Assembly (NCBI GenBank): GCA_009780695.1
Contig: WQZN01000002.1
Coordinates: forward strand, 1-64,000
Source: Microbacteriaceae bacterium
GTDB taxonomy: Bacteria; Actinomycetota; Actinomycetes; Actinomycetales; Microbacteriaceae
Reading direction: 5' to 3'
DNA length: 64,000 nucleotides
Under the pieces are notes generated by a model that did not search any database, was not told the origin of the DNA, and saw only the letters and a program-made list of their open reading frames with translations. The position numbers and the translations under genes were made by a program. Of this stretch, positions 43,128-54,053 are shown one piece after another; position 1 is the stretch's first letter, and each line of letters opens with the position of its first letter.

Positions 43128-44237
43128 TCAGTTGCCGGCCTTCGCCAACGCCTCGAGCGTCGGGTTGTTCGCGTACGCGGTGACGGCGTTGTCCTTGGTC
43201 ACGAGCACCGGGTCGAGCTCGATCGAGGGCACGTCGTAGGCGCCGTTGTAGTTGTTCTTGTCATCGACGGTCTTCGGGGTCTGGCCCTTGCTGAGCGTGC
43301 TGACCAGGTCGATCGCGGCCTGCGCCTCGAGCGTGGTGTCCTTGTAGATCGTCGAGTACTGCGTGCCGTTCATGATGAGCGGGATCGACGCGGTCTCCGA
43401 GTCCTGACCGGTCACGACCGGGTTCGCGAGGCCCGCCGACTTGGTGGCCTGCAGGATGGCGCGGCCGAGCGTGTCGTTGGGGGAGAGGACGCCGTCGAGC
43501 TTGGTGCCCTTCGAGTAGTTCGCCGTGATGAGGTCGGTCATGCGCTTCTGGGCGTTCTGCGCGAGCCAGCCCTGGGTGGCGACCTTCTGGAAGGTGGTCT
43601 GACCCGAGACGACCTTGATGGTGCCGTCGGCGATCTTCGGCTGCAGCACGCTCATGGCGCCGTTGAAGAACAGCGGGGCGTTCGCGTCGTCGGGCGAGCC
43701 GGCGAACAGCTCGACGTTGTACGGGGCCGAGCCCTTCTCCTTCGCGAGGCCGTCGAGCAGGGCCTGGCCCTGCAGCTGGCCGACGTGGAAGTTGTTGAAG
43801 GCGACGTAGTAGCCGACGTTCTTCGTGTTGAGGATGTTGCGGTCCCAGGCGATGACCGTGATGCCGGCCTTCTTCGCCGCGTTGACCTGCGTGGTCAGCT
43901 GCGAGCCGTCGGCCGCGCCGATGATGATCGCCTTGGCGCCCTTGGTGATCATCGAGTTGATCTCGGCCTGCTGGCTGGGAACGGGGCTCGCGTTGTCCGC
44001 GTACTGGATGTCGGCCTTGAAGCCGGCCTTGGTGATCGAGTTCTGGAAGTCCTGACCTGCGAGGACCCAGTTCTGCGAGGTCTTCGCCGGCAGGGCGACG
44101 CCGATGAGCGAGCCCTTGGGGATGCTCGAGGTCGAGCCGCTCGAGGTCGAGGCGGTGCGGCCCGTGGAGCAGCCGGTGAGGGCGAGCGCGGTGGCGGCGG
44201 CGACCGCGGCGATGCCGAGGATGTACTTCTTGCGCAT
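43128..44237 (-). CDS. chvE: sugar ABC transporter substrate-binding lipoprotein (ChvE/XylF type)
   Basis: A 369-residue lipoprotein: signal peptide with lipobox LTGC (lipid Cys23), a Ser/Thr linker, then a periplasmic-binding-protein type I fold (ASPVPSQQAEINSMITKGAKAI, IAWDRNI). It binds monosaccharides such as xylose, glucose or arabinose in related systems; the exact sugar is unknown. Last gene of the operon ATPase-permease-binding protein, 77 bp after the permease. Symbol assigned by similarity only. Confidence 0.88.
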   Translation of the reverse strand: MRKKYILGIAAVAAATALALTGCSTGRTASTSSGSTSSIPKGSLIGVALPAKTSQNWVLAGQDFQNSITKAGFKADIQYADNASPVPSQQAEINSMITKGAKAIIIGAADGSQLTTQVNAAKKAGITVIAWDRNILNTKNVGYYVAFNNFHVGQLQGQALLDGLAKEKGSAPYNVELFAGSPDDANAPLFFNGAMSVLQPKIADGTIKVVSGQTTFQKVATQGWLAQNAQKRMTDLITANYSKGTKLDGVLSPNDTLGRAILQATKSAGLANPVVTGQDSETASIPLIMNGTQYSTIYKDTTLEAQAAIDLVSTLSKGQTPKTVDDKNNYNGAYDVPSIELDPVLVTKDNAVTAYANNPTLEALAKAGN

Positions 44238-44314
44238 GTGGATTGCTATCTCTCTCTTCGTTGAGTCGGCGCCCGTTCGCGACGGGGCCGCTTCCTCCTG
44301 ACGGAGCCCGAGGG

Positions 44315-45601
44315 CTACGGCAGGGAGACCTTGGACTGGTCGTCGATGGACTGGGGCTGCTGCACGGCGGCGGCCTCGTCCTTCTGGCGCTGGAACGGCT
44401 TGAGCATGTTGCCGATGAGGGACGGGCGGCCCTGCGTCTTGGAGTAGACGTCGAAGGCGACCGCGAGGAGCAGCACGATGCCGCGGATCATCATCTGCAC
44501 GTTGGTGTCGGCTCCGACGAGCTGCAGGCCGTTGGCGAGCAGCGCCATCACGAGCGCGCCGACGATCGAGCCGGCGACCGTGCCGACGCCGCCCGAGACG
44601 GCGGCGCCGCCGACGAAGACCGCGGCGATGGCATCCAGCTCCCAGCCGGTGCCGTCGGCGGGGCCCGAGGCGCCGGCGTAGCCGACGTAGACCATGCCCG
44701 CGACCGCGGCGAGCACCGACATGTTCGCCATGACGAAGAAGTTGACGCGGCGGATGTCGACGCCCGAGAGCGCGGCGGCGTGGGCGTTGCCGCCGACGGC
44801 GTAGACCTGGCGGCCGAAGATCGTGTTGCGGGTCAGGAAGCCGTAGACGATGGTCAGCACGCCGGCGATGATCGCGACGACCGGGACGCTCGTGCCGGCC
44901 TGGCCGGCGCCGAACAGGTAGGTGCCGAACAGCGTGATGGCCACGAGGATGCCGGTGCGCACGATGCTCACCCACAGCGGGATGACCTCGGCCTTCATCT
45001 TGCGGCGGCGGGCGCGGCCACGGGCCTCGATCCAGATCAGGGCGGCGACGGTGACGAGGCCGAGCAGCAGCGTGCCGTTGCTGTAGCCGGTGTTCGGCCC
45101 GAAGTCGTGGATGAAGCCGCTGCCGATGAACTGGTAGGCGTTCGGCACGGGCACCGAGGTCGAGTTGCCGATGAGCTGGTTCGCGCCGCGGAAGATGAGC
45201 TGGCCGGCGAGGGTCACGATGAAGGCGGGCACGCGCACGAACGCCACCCAGAAGCCCTGCCAGGCGCCGACGAGCGCGCCGACGACGAGGCCGAGGACGA
45301 TGGCGGCCCACCAGGACCAGTGCCATGCCGCCATCGCCTGCGCGACGATGATGCCGACGAACGCGGCGACCGAGCCGACGGACAGGTCGATGTGGCCGGC
45401 GATGATCACCATGACCATGCCCAGCGCCAGGATCAGGATGTAGGAGTACTGCTGGAAGACGTTGATGACGTTGGTGGGGTTCAGCGTCAGGCCGCCGGTC
45501 CAGAACTCGAACACGACGACGATCGCGACGAGCGCGATGATCATGCCGTACTGGCCGGCGTTGGCGCCGCGGCCGCCGAAGAGTTGACGGAGGGGGTTCA
45601 T
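44315..45601 (-). CDS. mmsB: multiple-monosaccharide ABC transporter permease (GguB/MmsB type)
   Basis: A 428-residue CUT2 permease with about ten membrane segments. ILALGMVMVIIAGHIDLSVGS is the family signature near residue 60, and SGGVGTVAGSIVGALVMALLANGLQL lies near the end. Its length matches the GguB/XylH group, longer than RbsC. ATG 45601 directly abuts the ATPase stop (TAAATG). Acts with the neighbouring ATPase and binding protein. Confidence 0.9.
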   Translation of the reverse strand: MNPLRQLFGGRGANAGQYGMIIALVAIVVVFEFWTGGLTLNPTNVINVFQQYSYILILALGMVMVIIAGHIDLSVGSVAAFVGIIVAQAMAAWHWSWWAAIVLGLVVGALVGAWQGFWVAFVRVPAFIVTLAGQLIFRGANQLIGNSTSVPVPNAYQFIGSGFIHDFGPNTGYSNGTLLLGLVTVAALIWIEARGRARRRKMKAEVIPLWVSIVRTGILVAITLFGTYLFGAGQAGTSVPVVAIIAGVLTIVYGFLTRNTIFGRQVYAVGGNAHAAALSGVDIRRVNFFVMANMSVLAAVAGMVYVGYAGASGPADGTGWELDAIAAVFVGGAAVSGGVGTVAGSIVGALVMALLANGLQLVGADTNVQMMIRGIVLLLAVAFDVYSKTQGRPSLIGNMLKPFQRQKDEAAAVQQPQSIDDQSKVSLP

Positions 45602-47143
45602 TTAGATCAGAGCATCTTTCTTCGCGCTGGTCATGCTGCGCATGAGCGTTTCCGGGTCCGCCTGCGAAGCGGGGAGTTCATTGGTGATGGCGCCCTCGAA
45701 GATCGTGTAGATCCGGTCGGAGAGGCCGAGGAGCTCGGGGAGCTCGGAGGAGATGAGGATCACGCCCTTGCCCTGCTGGGCGAGGTCCTGGATGATCCGG
45801 TAGATCTCGAACTTCGCGCCGACGTCGATGCCGCGCGTGGGCTCATCGAGGATCAGCAGGTCGGGGTCGGTGAACATCCACTTGGAGAGCACGACCTTCT
45901 GCTGGTTGCCGCCCGAGAGCTTCGAGACGCCGTACTCGACGTCGGGCACCTTGGTGCGCAGCTTGAGGCGGTACTCCTCGGCGACGGCGTACTCCTGCAG
46001 GGCATCCACCACGCCGCCGCGCGAGATGCGCTGCAGGTCGGCGGCGACGGTCGAGCGCTTGACGCTGTCGAGCAGGTTGAGCCCGAGCTGCTTGCGGTCC
46101 TCGCTGACGTAGGCGAGCCCGTTGTCGATCGCCTGGCGCACGGTGGCGAGCTTGATCTCGCGGCCGTCCTTGACGATCTGGCCCGAGAGGTAGGTGCCGT
46201 AGGAGCGGCCGAAGATGCTCATCGCGAGCTCGGTGCGGCCGGCGCCCATGAGGCCGGCGAAGCCCACGATCTCGCCGCGGCGCACCGTGAAGTTCTCGTT
46301 CTTGCACACGAGGCGCGAGGAGTCGAGCGGGTGCTGCACCGTCCAGTCCCGCACCTCGAAGAACACGTCGCCGATGTGCGGCGTGCGGTCGGGGAACCGG
46401 CTCTCGAGGGAACGGCCGACCATGCCGCGGATGATGCGGTTCTCATCGACGCCCTGGTGCACGTCGAGCGTCTCGATCGTGCGGCCGTCGCGGATGATGG
46501 TGATGTCGTCGGCGATCTGCTCGATCTCGTTCAGCTTGTGGCTGATGATGATCGAGGTCACGCCGCGTTCCTTGAGGCCGACGATGAGGCCGAGCAGGTG
46601 CTGCGAGTCGGTCTCGTTGAGGGCGGCGGTGGGCTCGTCGAGGATGAGCAGCTTGACGTTCTTGTGCAGCGCCTTCGCGATCTCGACGAGCTGCTGCTTG
46701 CCGACTCCGAGGTTCTTGATCTGCGTGTCGGGGTCGTCGGTGAGGCCGACCCGGTCGAGCAGCTCACGGGCGCGCAGCTGGGCGGTGGTCCAGTCGATGA
46801 CGCCGCGGCGCCCGATCTCGTTGCCGAGGAACAGGTTCTCGGTGATCGAGAGCTCGGGGATCAGCGCGAGCTCCTGATGGATGATCACGATGCCGGCCTC
46901 TTCGGACTGCTTGATGCTGCCGAAGCGCATCACCTCGTCCTCGAACACGATGTCGCCCGTGTATGTGCCGTGCGGGTACACGCCCGACAGCACCTTCATC
47001 AGGGTCGACTTGCCCGCGCCGTTCTCACCGCAGATGGCGTGGATCTCGCCCGTCTTCACCGTCAAGGTGACGTTCGAGAGCGCCTTGACGCCCGGGAACT
47101 CCTTGGTGATGGAGCGCATCTCCAGGATGTTGGGATTGCTCAC
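45602..47143 (-). CDS. mmsA: multiple-monosaccharide ABC transporter ATPase (GguA/MmsA type)
   Basis: A 513-residue duplicated ATPase. The N-terminal domain has Walker [10 protein letters not shown] and Walker [12 protein letters not shown]. The C-terminal domain has the degenerate P-loop [10 protein letters not shown] normal for CUT2, signature LSGGNQQK and [15 protein letters not shown] 47143 is chosen (GAGGAG about 10 nt upstream); the frame opens at 47218 but that is inside the operator. First gene of the operon, repressed in prediction by the neighbouring LacI protein. Confidence 0.92.
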   Translation of the reverse strand: MSNPNILEMRSITKEFPGVKALSNVTLTVKTGEIHAICGENGAGKSTLMKVLSGVYPHGTYTGDIVFEDEVMRFGSIKQSEEAGIVIIHQELALIPELSITENLFLGNEIGRRGVIDWTTAQLRARELLDRVGLTDDPDTQIKNLGVGKQQLVEIAKALHKNVKLLILDEPTAALNETDSQHLLGLIVGLKERGVTSIIISHKLNEIEQIADDITIIRDGRTIETLDVHQGVDENRIIRGMVGRSLESRFPDRTPHIGDVFFEVRDWTVQHPLDSSRLVCKNENFTVRRGEIVGFAGLMGAGRTELAMSIFGRSYGTYLSGQIVKDGREIKLATVRQAIDNGLAYVSEDRKQLGLNLLDSVKRSTVAADLQRISRGGVVDALQEYAVAEEYRLKLRTKVPDVEYGVSKLSGGNQQKVVLSKWMFTDPDLLILDEPTRGIDVGAKFEIYRIIQDLAQQGKGVILISSELPELLGLSDRIYTIFEGAITNELPASQADPETLMRSMTSAKKDALI

Positions 47144-47218
47144 CGATTCAAACTCCTCGTGCTGCACCAGGCGACGAGAGGCATGCTGCGACTTCGTCGT
47201 CCGGTGGGTGATGGTCAA

Positions 47219-47234
47219 ATGTGAACGATCACAT
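47219..47234. promoter_or_regulatory. LacI-type operator at the sugar operon
   Basis: ATGTGAACGATCACAT: perfect 6-bp arms around ACGA. It lies just downstream of the predicted transcription start of the transporter operon, so binding should block transcription. It differs by one base from the site at the regulator gene. Confidence 0.8.
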
Positions 47235-47245
47235 GGCCGGGTGGA

Positions 47246-47276
47246 ATCATACGTCGATCCCTGCGCCGCTTGTCAA
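47246..47276 (-). promoter_or_regulatory. promoter of the sugar transporter operon
   Basis: On the minus strand, TTGACA (47271-47276), a 19-nt spacer and TATGAT (47246-47251). The spacer is slightly long, which may reflect weak or regulated activity. Confidence 0.6.
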
Positions 47277-47308
47277 ACCGAATGTGCGGGCGGATGTCGC
47301 AGCCGGGG

Positions 47309-48322
47309 CTACGAGCGGCGCGCCGGCCCCGTCGAACCCCGCACGATCAGCCGGGGCTGCACGTCGACGGTCGTGTCGTCGCGCCCGCTGACGAGGAGCT
47401 GGACGCATCGGCGCCCGAGCTCGGCGAAGTCCTGGTGGACCGTCGTGAGCGGCGGCCAGAAGTGCTCCGCCATCGGGATGTCGTCGAAGCCGACGATGCT
47501 CACGTCCTCGGGCACCCTGAGCCCCAACGCATGTGCGGCGTGCAACATTCCCAGGGCCATCTCGTCGTTCGAGCAGAAGTACGCGGTGGCGTCGCTCGCG
47601 GCCATGAGCTGCAGGCCGGCGTCGTAGCCGAAGCCCGCCGTCCAGTCGCCGCGGATCGGGGGCAGGGTCGGCAGATCGCGGTCGGAGAGCTCGAGCAGAT
47701 AGCCCTGCATGCGGGCATCCGCCTCGATCCAGTCCTGCGGGCCCGCGAGGTGCCTGATGTACTCGTGGCCGAGCTCGGCGAGGTGCGCCGTCGCGGCGCG
47801 GGCCCCCGCGAGCTGGTCGACCCAGAGCGCGTCGACGTCGTTCTCGTGGCCCGAGCGCAGCGTCACGAGCGGCGGCAGCCCGTCGAACGACTGCAGCGTC
47901 TCGAAGACGCGCTGCTGCGGGGCCATCACGGCGATGCCCTCGACGTCCTGCTCGATCAGCCGATCGATCGCGGCGGCGATGGATGCCTCGTCGGTCACCG
48001 TGATGTGCACCGTGCTGACGTAGAAGCCCACGGCCAGCGCCGCTTCCTCGATGGCCTGCACCGCACGCGCCGGGCCGTAGCTGTCGCGAATGGACGCCAG
48101 CACCCCGATCGTGCGCGAGCGGCTCGACTTGAGCGCCTGCGCCGCCCGATTGGGGCGGTAGTGCAGCTGCTCCATCGCGGCGAGCACGCGGTCGCGCGTC
48201 TCGGGCCGCAGCGCCTCGGAGTTGTTGATCACGCGCGAGACGGTCTGGTACGAGACGCCCGCGAGATGCGCGACGTCCCGCATGTTGGGCGCGCGCGTTC
48301 GCGACGTCTCGGGTGTGCTCAT
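47309..48322 (-). CDS. LacI family transcriptional repressor of the sugar operon
   Basis: A 337-residue regulator: an N-terminal LacI helix-turn-helix (NMRDVAHLAGVSYQTVSRVINNS, about 13-35), hinge helix YRPNRAAQAL and a periplasmic-binding-protein-like effector domain. ATG 48322; no strong ribosome-binding site. Palindromes at its own promoter and at the transporter promoter are nearly identical, so autoregulation and operon control are predicted, with the transported sugar as likely inducer. Confidence 0.92.
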   Translation of the reverse strand: MSTPETSRTRAPNMRDVAHLAGVSYQTVSRVINNSEALRPETRDRVLAAMEQLHYRPNRAAQALKSSRSRTIGVLASIRDSYGPARAVQAIEEAALAVGFYVSTVHITVTDEASIAAAIDRLIEQDVEGIAVMAPQQRVFETLQSFDGLPPLVTLRSGHENDVDALWVDQLAGARAATAHLAELGHEYIRHLAGPQDWIEADARMQGYLLELSDRDLPTLPPIRGDWTAGFGYDAGLQLMAASDATAYFCSNDEMALGMLHAAHALGLRVPEDVSIVGFDDIPMAEHFWPPLTTVHQDFAELGRRCVQLLVSGRDDTTVDVQPRLIVRGSTGPARRS

Positions 48323-48342
48323 CTGGGGGTTGGCCTCACTGG

Positions 48343-48360
48343 CATGTGGTCGTTCACATG
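48343..48360. promoter_or_regulatory. LacI-type operator at the regulator gene
   Basis: CATGTG and CACATG arms around GTCGTT. Read on the minus strand its inner 16 bp match the transporter operator at 15 of 16 bases. It lies immediately downstream of the predicted start for the regulator. Confidence 0.78.
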
Positions 48361-48368
48361 CCGCAGCC

Positions 48369-48374
48369 ATTATG
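48369..48374 (-). promoter_or_regulatory. -10 box of the LacI regulator gene
   Basis: CATAAT on the minus strand, 9 nt upstream of the operator; no clear -35. Confidence 0.45.
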
Positions 48375-48413
48375 CACAGGCCGCGTCTCCACGCCGCGCC
48401 CAGCGCCGTCCGG

Positions 48414-48419
48414 TAGCAT
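48414..48419 (+). promoter_or_regulatory. -10 box of the glycine riboswitch/gcv operon
   Basis: TAGCAT followed by about 40 nt before the first aptamer; no recognisable -35. Confidence 0.45.
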
Positions 48420-48459
48420 CGAGGGGCATCACCGAAACCGAATACCGGGCCATCAGGCC

Positions 48460-48630
48460 GCCGCGGGAGAGCTGCGCTGCGCAGCACCGAAGGAGCAATC
48501 CTCCCCGACAATCTCTCAGGTCCATGTACCGCGGCAGGCAGGCCACTCTGAAGAGCGAGCTCCGGGCTCCGCCGATGGTGAAAGCAGCAGCGCTGCGAAT
48601 CTCTCAGGCACAGATACAGAGGGGGAGTTC
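48460..48630 (+). ncRNA. tandem glycine riboswitch
   Basis: Two aptamer-like units upstream of gcvT. Unit 1 (about 48461-48534) runs from CCGCGGGAGAGC through CGAAGGAGCAA and ATCTCTCAGG to the closing ACCGCGG. Unit 2 (about 48543-48625) has the same landmarks: GAAGAGCGAGCTC, CGCCGATGGTGAAAGC and ATCTCTCAGGCACAGATACAGAG. The spacing and the glycine cleavage operon downstream make the identity secure. The gcvT TTG start lies about 30 nt after unit 2, with GGGGGAAC between, so translational control is plausible; I see no obvious terminator stem. Confidence 0.93.
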
Positions 48631-48653
48631 AGTCCAGTCCCTGGGGGAACTCT

Positions 48654-49808
48654 TTGTCTGATCGTGTCTCACCGCTCGCCGACGTGCATGCCGCAGCCGG
48701 GGCGCAGTTCACCGATTTCGCCGGCTGGCAGATGCCGGTGCGCTATTCGAGCGATCTCGCCGAGCACAAGGCCGTGCGCGAGGCCGCCGGCCTCTTCGAC
48801 CTCTCCCACATGGGCGAGATCCTCGTGGTCGGCGACGGCGCGGGCGCCGCGCTCGACCACGCCGTCTCGGGGCGGATGTCCGCGCTCCGGCCCGGGCAGG
48901 CGAAGTACACGCACCTGCTGACCGAGACGGGCGGCGTCGTCGACGACCTGATCGTCTATCGCACGGGCGACGACCGCTTCATGGTCGTCGCGAACGCGTC
49001 GAATGCGGACGTCGTCGCCGAGGAGCTGCGCCGCCGGACATCCGGCTTCGACGCCCGGGTGTTCGACGAGAGCGCCGATGTCGCCCTCATCGCGGTGCAG
49101 GGGCCGCGCGCGCTCGAGATCGTGCTCGCGACGCCGGGCTTCGCGATCGCGGGCGGCCACCCCGACGGGCACGACGTGCCCGAGGTGCTGACGCCGCTCA
49201 GGTACTACCGCGCCGTCGCGGGCTACTTCCGCGAGCGGCCCGTGCTGTTCGCCCGCACGGGCTACACCGGCGAGGACGGCTTCGAGCTGTTCTGCGCCCC
49301 CGACTTCGCGCGTGAGCTGTGGGAGGCGCTCGCCGAGGCGGGCGAGCCGTTCGGCCTCGTCCCCGCCGGCCTCGCCGCGCGCGACACCCTACGCCTCGAA
49401 GCGGGCATGCCGCTCTACGGCCACGAGCTGTCGGCCGAGTGGATGCCCGTGCAGGCCGGTCTCGGCCGCGTCGTCGACCTCGCGAAGGACGGCGACTTCG
49501 TCGGTCGCGCGGCCTCGGAAGCCGGCGCCGCGGCGGACGCGCGCGTGCTCGTCGGGCTCGTCGGCGCGGGACGCCGCGCGGCGCGGGCCGACTACCCCGT
49601 CTTCGACGGCGAGGGCGCGGATGCCGCCGAGATCGGCGTCGTGACCTCGGGCGCCCTGTCGCCGACGCTGGGGCATCCCATCGCCATGGCCTACCTCTCG
49701 CCCGCGCTCGCCGCAGCCGGCGGCACCGTCTTCGTCGACGTGCGCGGCACCCGGCACCCCTACACGATCACCGCTCTTCCCTTCTACTCGCGAAAGAGGA
49801 CCAACTGA
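48654..49808 (+). CDS. gcvT: glycine cleavage system T protein (aminomethyltransferase)
   Basis: A 384-residue enzyme transferring the aminomethyl carbon to tetrahydrofolate and releasing ammonia. GCV_T features include [13 protein letters not shown], a folate-binding core ([22 protein letters not shown]) and the C-terminal barrel ([20 protein letters not shown]). Start is an unusual TTG at 48654, with GGGGGAA upstream; no closer ATG or GTG fits the conserved N-terminus. Controlled by the glycine riboswitch. Stop overlaps gcvH (TGATG). Confidence 0.95.
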   Translation: MSDRVSPLADVHAAAGAQFTDFAGWQMPVRYSSDLAEHKAVREAAGLFDLSHMGEILVVGDGAGAALDHAVSGRMSALRPGQAKYTHLLTETGGVVDDLIVYRTGDDRFMVVANASNADVVAEELRRRTSGFDARVFDESADVALIAVQGPRALEIVLATPGFAIAGGHPDGHDVPEVLTPLRYYRAVAGYFRERPVLFARTGYTGEDGFELFCAPDFARELWEALAEAGEPFGLVPAGLAARDTLRLEAGMPLYGHELSAEWMPVQAGLGRVVDLAKDGDFVGRAASEAGAAADARVLVGLVGAGRRAARADYPVFDGEGADAAEIGVVTSGALSPTLGHPIAMAYLSPALAAAGGTVFVDVRGTRHPYTITALPFYSRKRTN

Positions 49809-50175
49809 TGACCGCACCCGCCGACCTCAAGTACACCGAAGAGCACGAGTGGGTGCTGATCGAGGGGGATGTCGCGACCGTCGGCATCACCGACTACGCG
49901 CAGGCCGCGCTCGGCGACGTCGTCTTCGTCGAGCTGCCCGCGGTCGGCTCGGCCGTCGCCGCGAGCACGGTCGTGGGCGAGATCGAGTCGACCAAGTCGG
50001 TCGGCGAGCTGTTCGCGCCCATCGACGGCGAGGTCGTCGAGGCGAACCAGGCCGTCGTCGACAGCCCCGAGCTCGTCAACTCCGACCCCTACGGCGCGGG
50101 CTGGCTCATCAAGGTGCGCTTCACCGAGCTGCCGGCGCTGCTCGACGCGGCCGCGTACGAGGAGCTGACGAGCAA

Positions 50176-50179
<4 letters not shown>
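49808..50179 (+). CDS. gcvH: glycine cleavage system H protein
   Basis: A 123-residue lipoyl carrier. The lipoylation lysine is K63 in [13 protein letters not shown], and the N-terminal KYTEEHEWV and C-terminal [13 protein letters not shown] are canonical. It shuttles the aminomethyl group from GcvP to GcvT. Overlaps gcvT by one base at its start and gcvP by four bases at its end, so all three are tightly coupled. Confidence 0.96.
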
Positions 50180-53031
<2,852 letters not shown>

Positions 53032-53048
53032 CCCCGCTCCGGCCCGGC

Positions 53049-53103
53049 CGGTCGTCACTTCCGCACAGTCCCGATGTTCCGGACCGTGCGGAAGTGACGA
53101 CCG
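53049..53103. repeat. 23-bp hairpin between gcvP and the CPBP gene
   Basis: Arms 53049-53071 and 53081-53103 pair at 22 of 23 positions around a 9-nt loop. Located between convergent genes, so probably a bidirectional terminator, although its core TCGTCACTTCCGCAC is unrelated to families A and B. Confidence 0.75.
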
Positions 53104-53132
53104 CACAGCCTGGCCCCTCTGCACCGCCCTGG

Positions 53133-53882
53133 CTAGCGGAAGATCGCCGGGAACGCCGCCACCGCGACCGGGTAGCCGACGAACGAGACGATGTCGAGCA
53201 CGGCGTGCGCGACGACGAGCGGCGCGGTCCTGCCCCAGCGCGAGTACACCCAGCCGAAGACGACGCCCATGACGGCGTTGCCGAAGAACGGCCCGACCCC
53301 CTGGTACAGGTGGTACGAGCCGCGCAGCACCGCCGAGGCGATGATCGTCGCCCACTTGCCCCACTCGAGCTCGCGCAGCCGGGCGAAGAGGTAGCCGACG
53401 ACGATGATCTCCTCCTGCAGCGCCGCGCGCACGGCCGAGAGCACGAGCAGGGGGATCGTCCACCAGTGCGGGTCGAGAGGCGAGGCCTGGACGGAGACGG
53501 TGATGCCGGCGAGCCGGCCGAGCGCATAGAACGCGAGGCCGGGGATGCCGATCGCCGCGGCCAGCAGCAGACCGGTGCCGAGGTCGCGCCCGGGGCGGCG
53601 CCAGGTGAGGCCGATCGCCTCGAAGGCGCTGCGGCCGGGCATCCACAGCAAATAGATGGCGAGGGCCACCGGGAAGAGGTCGAAGAAGACCCCCAGAAGT
53701 TGGTACGTCACGTCGAGCCAGGGCGTCGCCGACTGCGAGGTGTTGAGCGCGGCGGACTGATCGGCGAGGCTCTTCCCCGAGGACAGGTCGGCGATCAGCG
53801 CGACGATCGCGTACACGGCGGATGCCCCGAGCGACAGTCCGAGCACGATCGCGACTTCCCACCAGATGCGCCGTCTCGTCAT
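53133..53882 (-). CDS. CPBP family intramembrane protease-like protein
   Basis: A 249-residue membrane protein with about eight hydrophobic segments. The paired glutamates occur in LQEEIIVVGYLFARL; the Arg of the common EExxxR motif is replaced by Val. SYHLYQG and VVAHAVLDIV supply the motif 2 and 3 histidines. Many actinobacterial members share this Val form. Possible roles are prenyl-protein processing or bacteriocin immunity. ATG 53882. Divergent from the peptide transporter operon. Confidence 0.83.
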   Translation of the reverse strand: MTRRRIWWEVAIVLGLSLGASAVYAIVALIADLSSGKSLADQSAALNTSQSATPWLDVTYQLLGVFFDLFPVALAIYLLWMPGRSAFEAIGLTWRRPGRDLGTGLLLAAAIGIPGLAFYALGRLAGITVSVQASPLDPHWWTIPLLVLSAVRAALQEEIIVVGYLFARLRELEWGKWATIIASAVLRGSYHLYQGVGPFFGNAVMGVVFGWVYSRWGRTAPLVVAHAVLDIVSFVGYPVAVAAFPAIFR

Positions 53883-53919
53883 CGATGTTCCTCGTCCCGT
53901 CGCGCGGCGTCCGACTTTT

Positions 53920-53937
53920 CGTTACACGCATGTAACG
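53920..53937. promoter_or_regulatory. palindromic operator upstream of the peptide transporter operon
   Basis: Perfect arms CGTTACA and TGTAACG around CGCA, 16 bp upstream of the -35 box for the transporter and 38 bp from the CPBP start. An activator or dual regulator site is plausible; the cognate protein is not obvious in the window. Confidence 0.6.
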
Positions 53938-53952
53938 GTTTGAGTGCAAGTT

Positions 53953-53981
53953 TTGCCCGCCGTGCGCGCTGTGCCTATCTT
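53953..53981 (+). promoter_or_regulatory. promoter of the peptide transporter operon
   Basis: TTGCCC (53953-53958), exactly 17-nt spacer, TATCTT (53976-53981). Predicted leader of about 65 nt before the TTG start. Confidence 0.65.
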
Positions 53982-54053
53982 GCTTCTTATCAAGAGCGCG
54001 ATGAGAGCCCACCAGGCTCCGGTCGCGCCTGCACCATTCCTACAGGAGGAAAA

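Noticed and set aside
44243-47224. A 993-codon open frame on the plus strand opposite the sugar transporter genes
   Set aside because: It is a high-GC antisense shadow, rich in Arg, Glu, Asp and His with no family motifs, exactly opposite three well-supported genes.
53133-53882. Inactive CPBP protease because the EExxxR Arg is missing
   Set aside because: The Glu pair and both His motifs remain, and the Val form appears to be a subfamily trait rather than decay.
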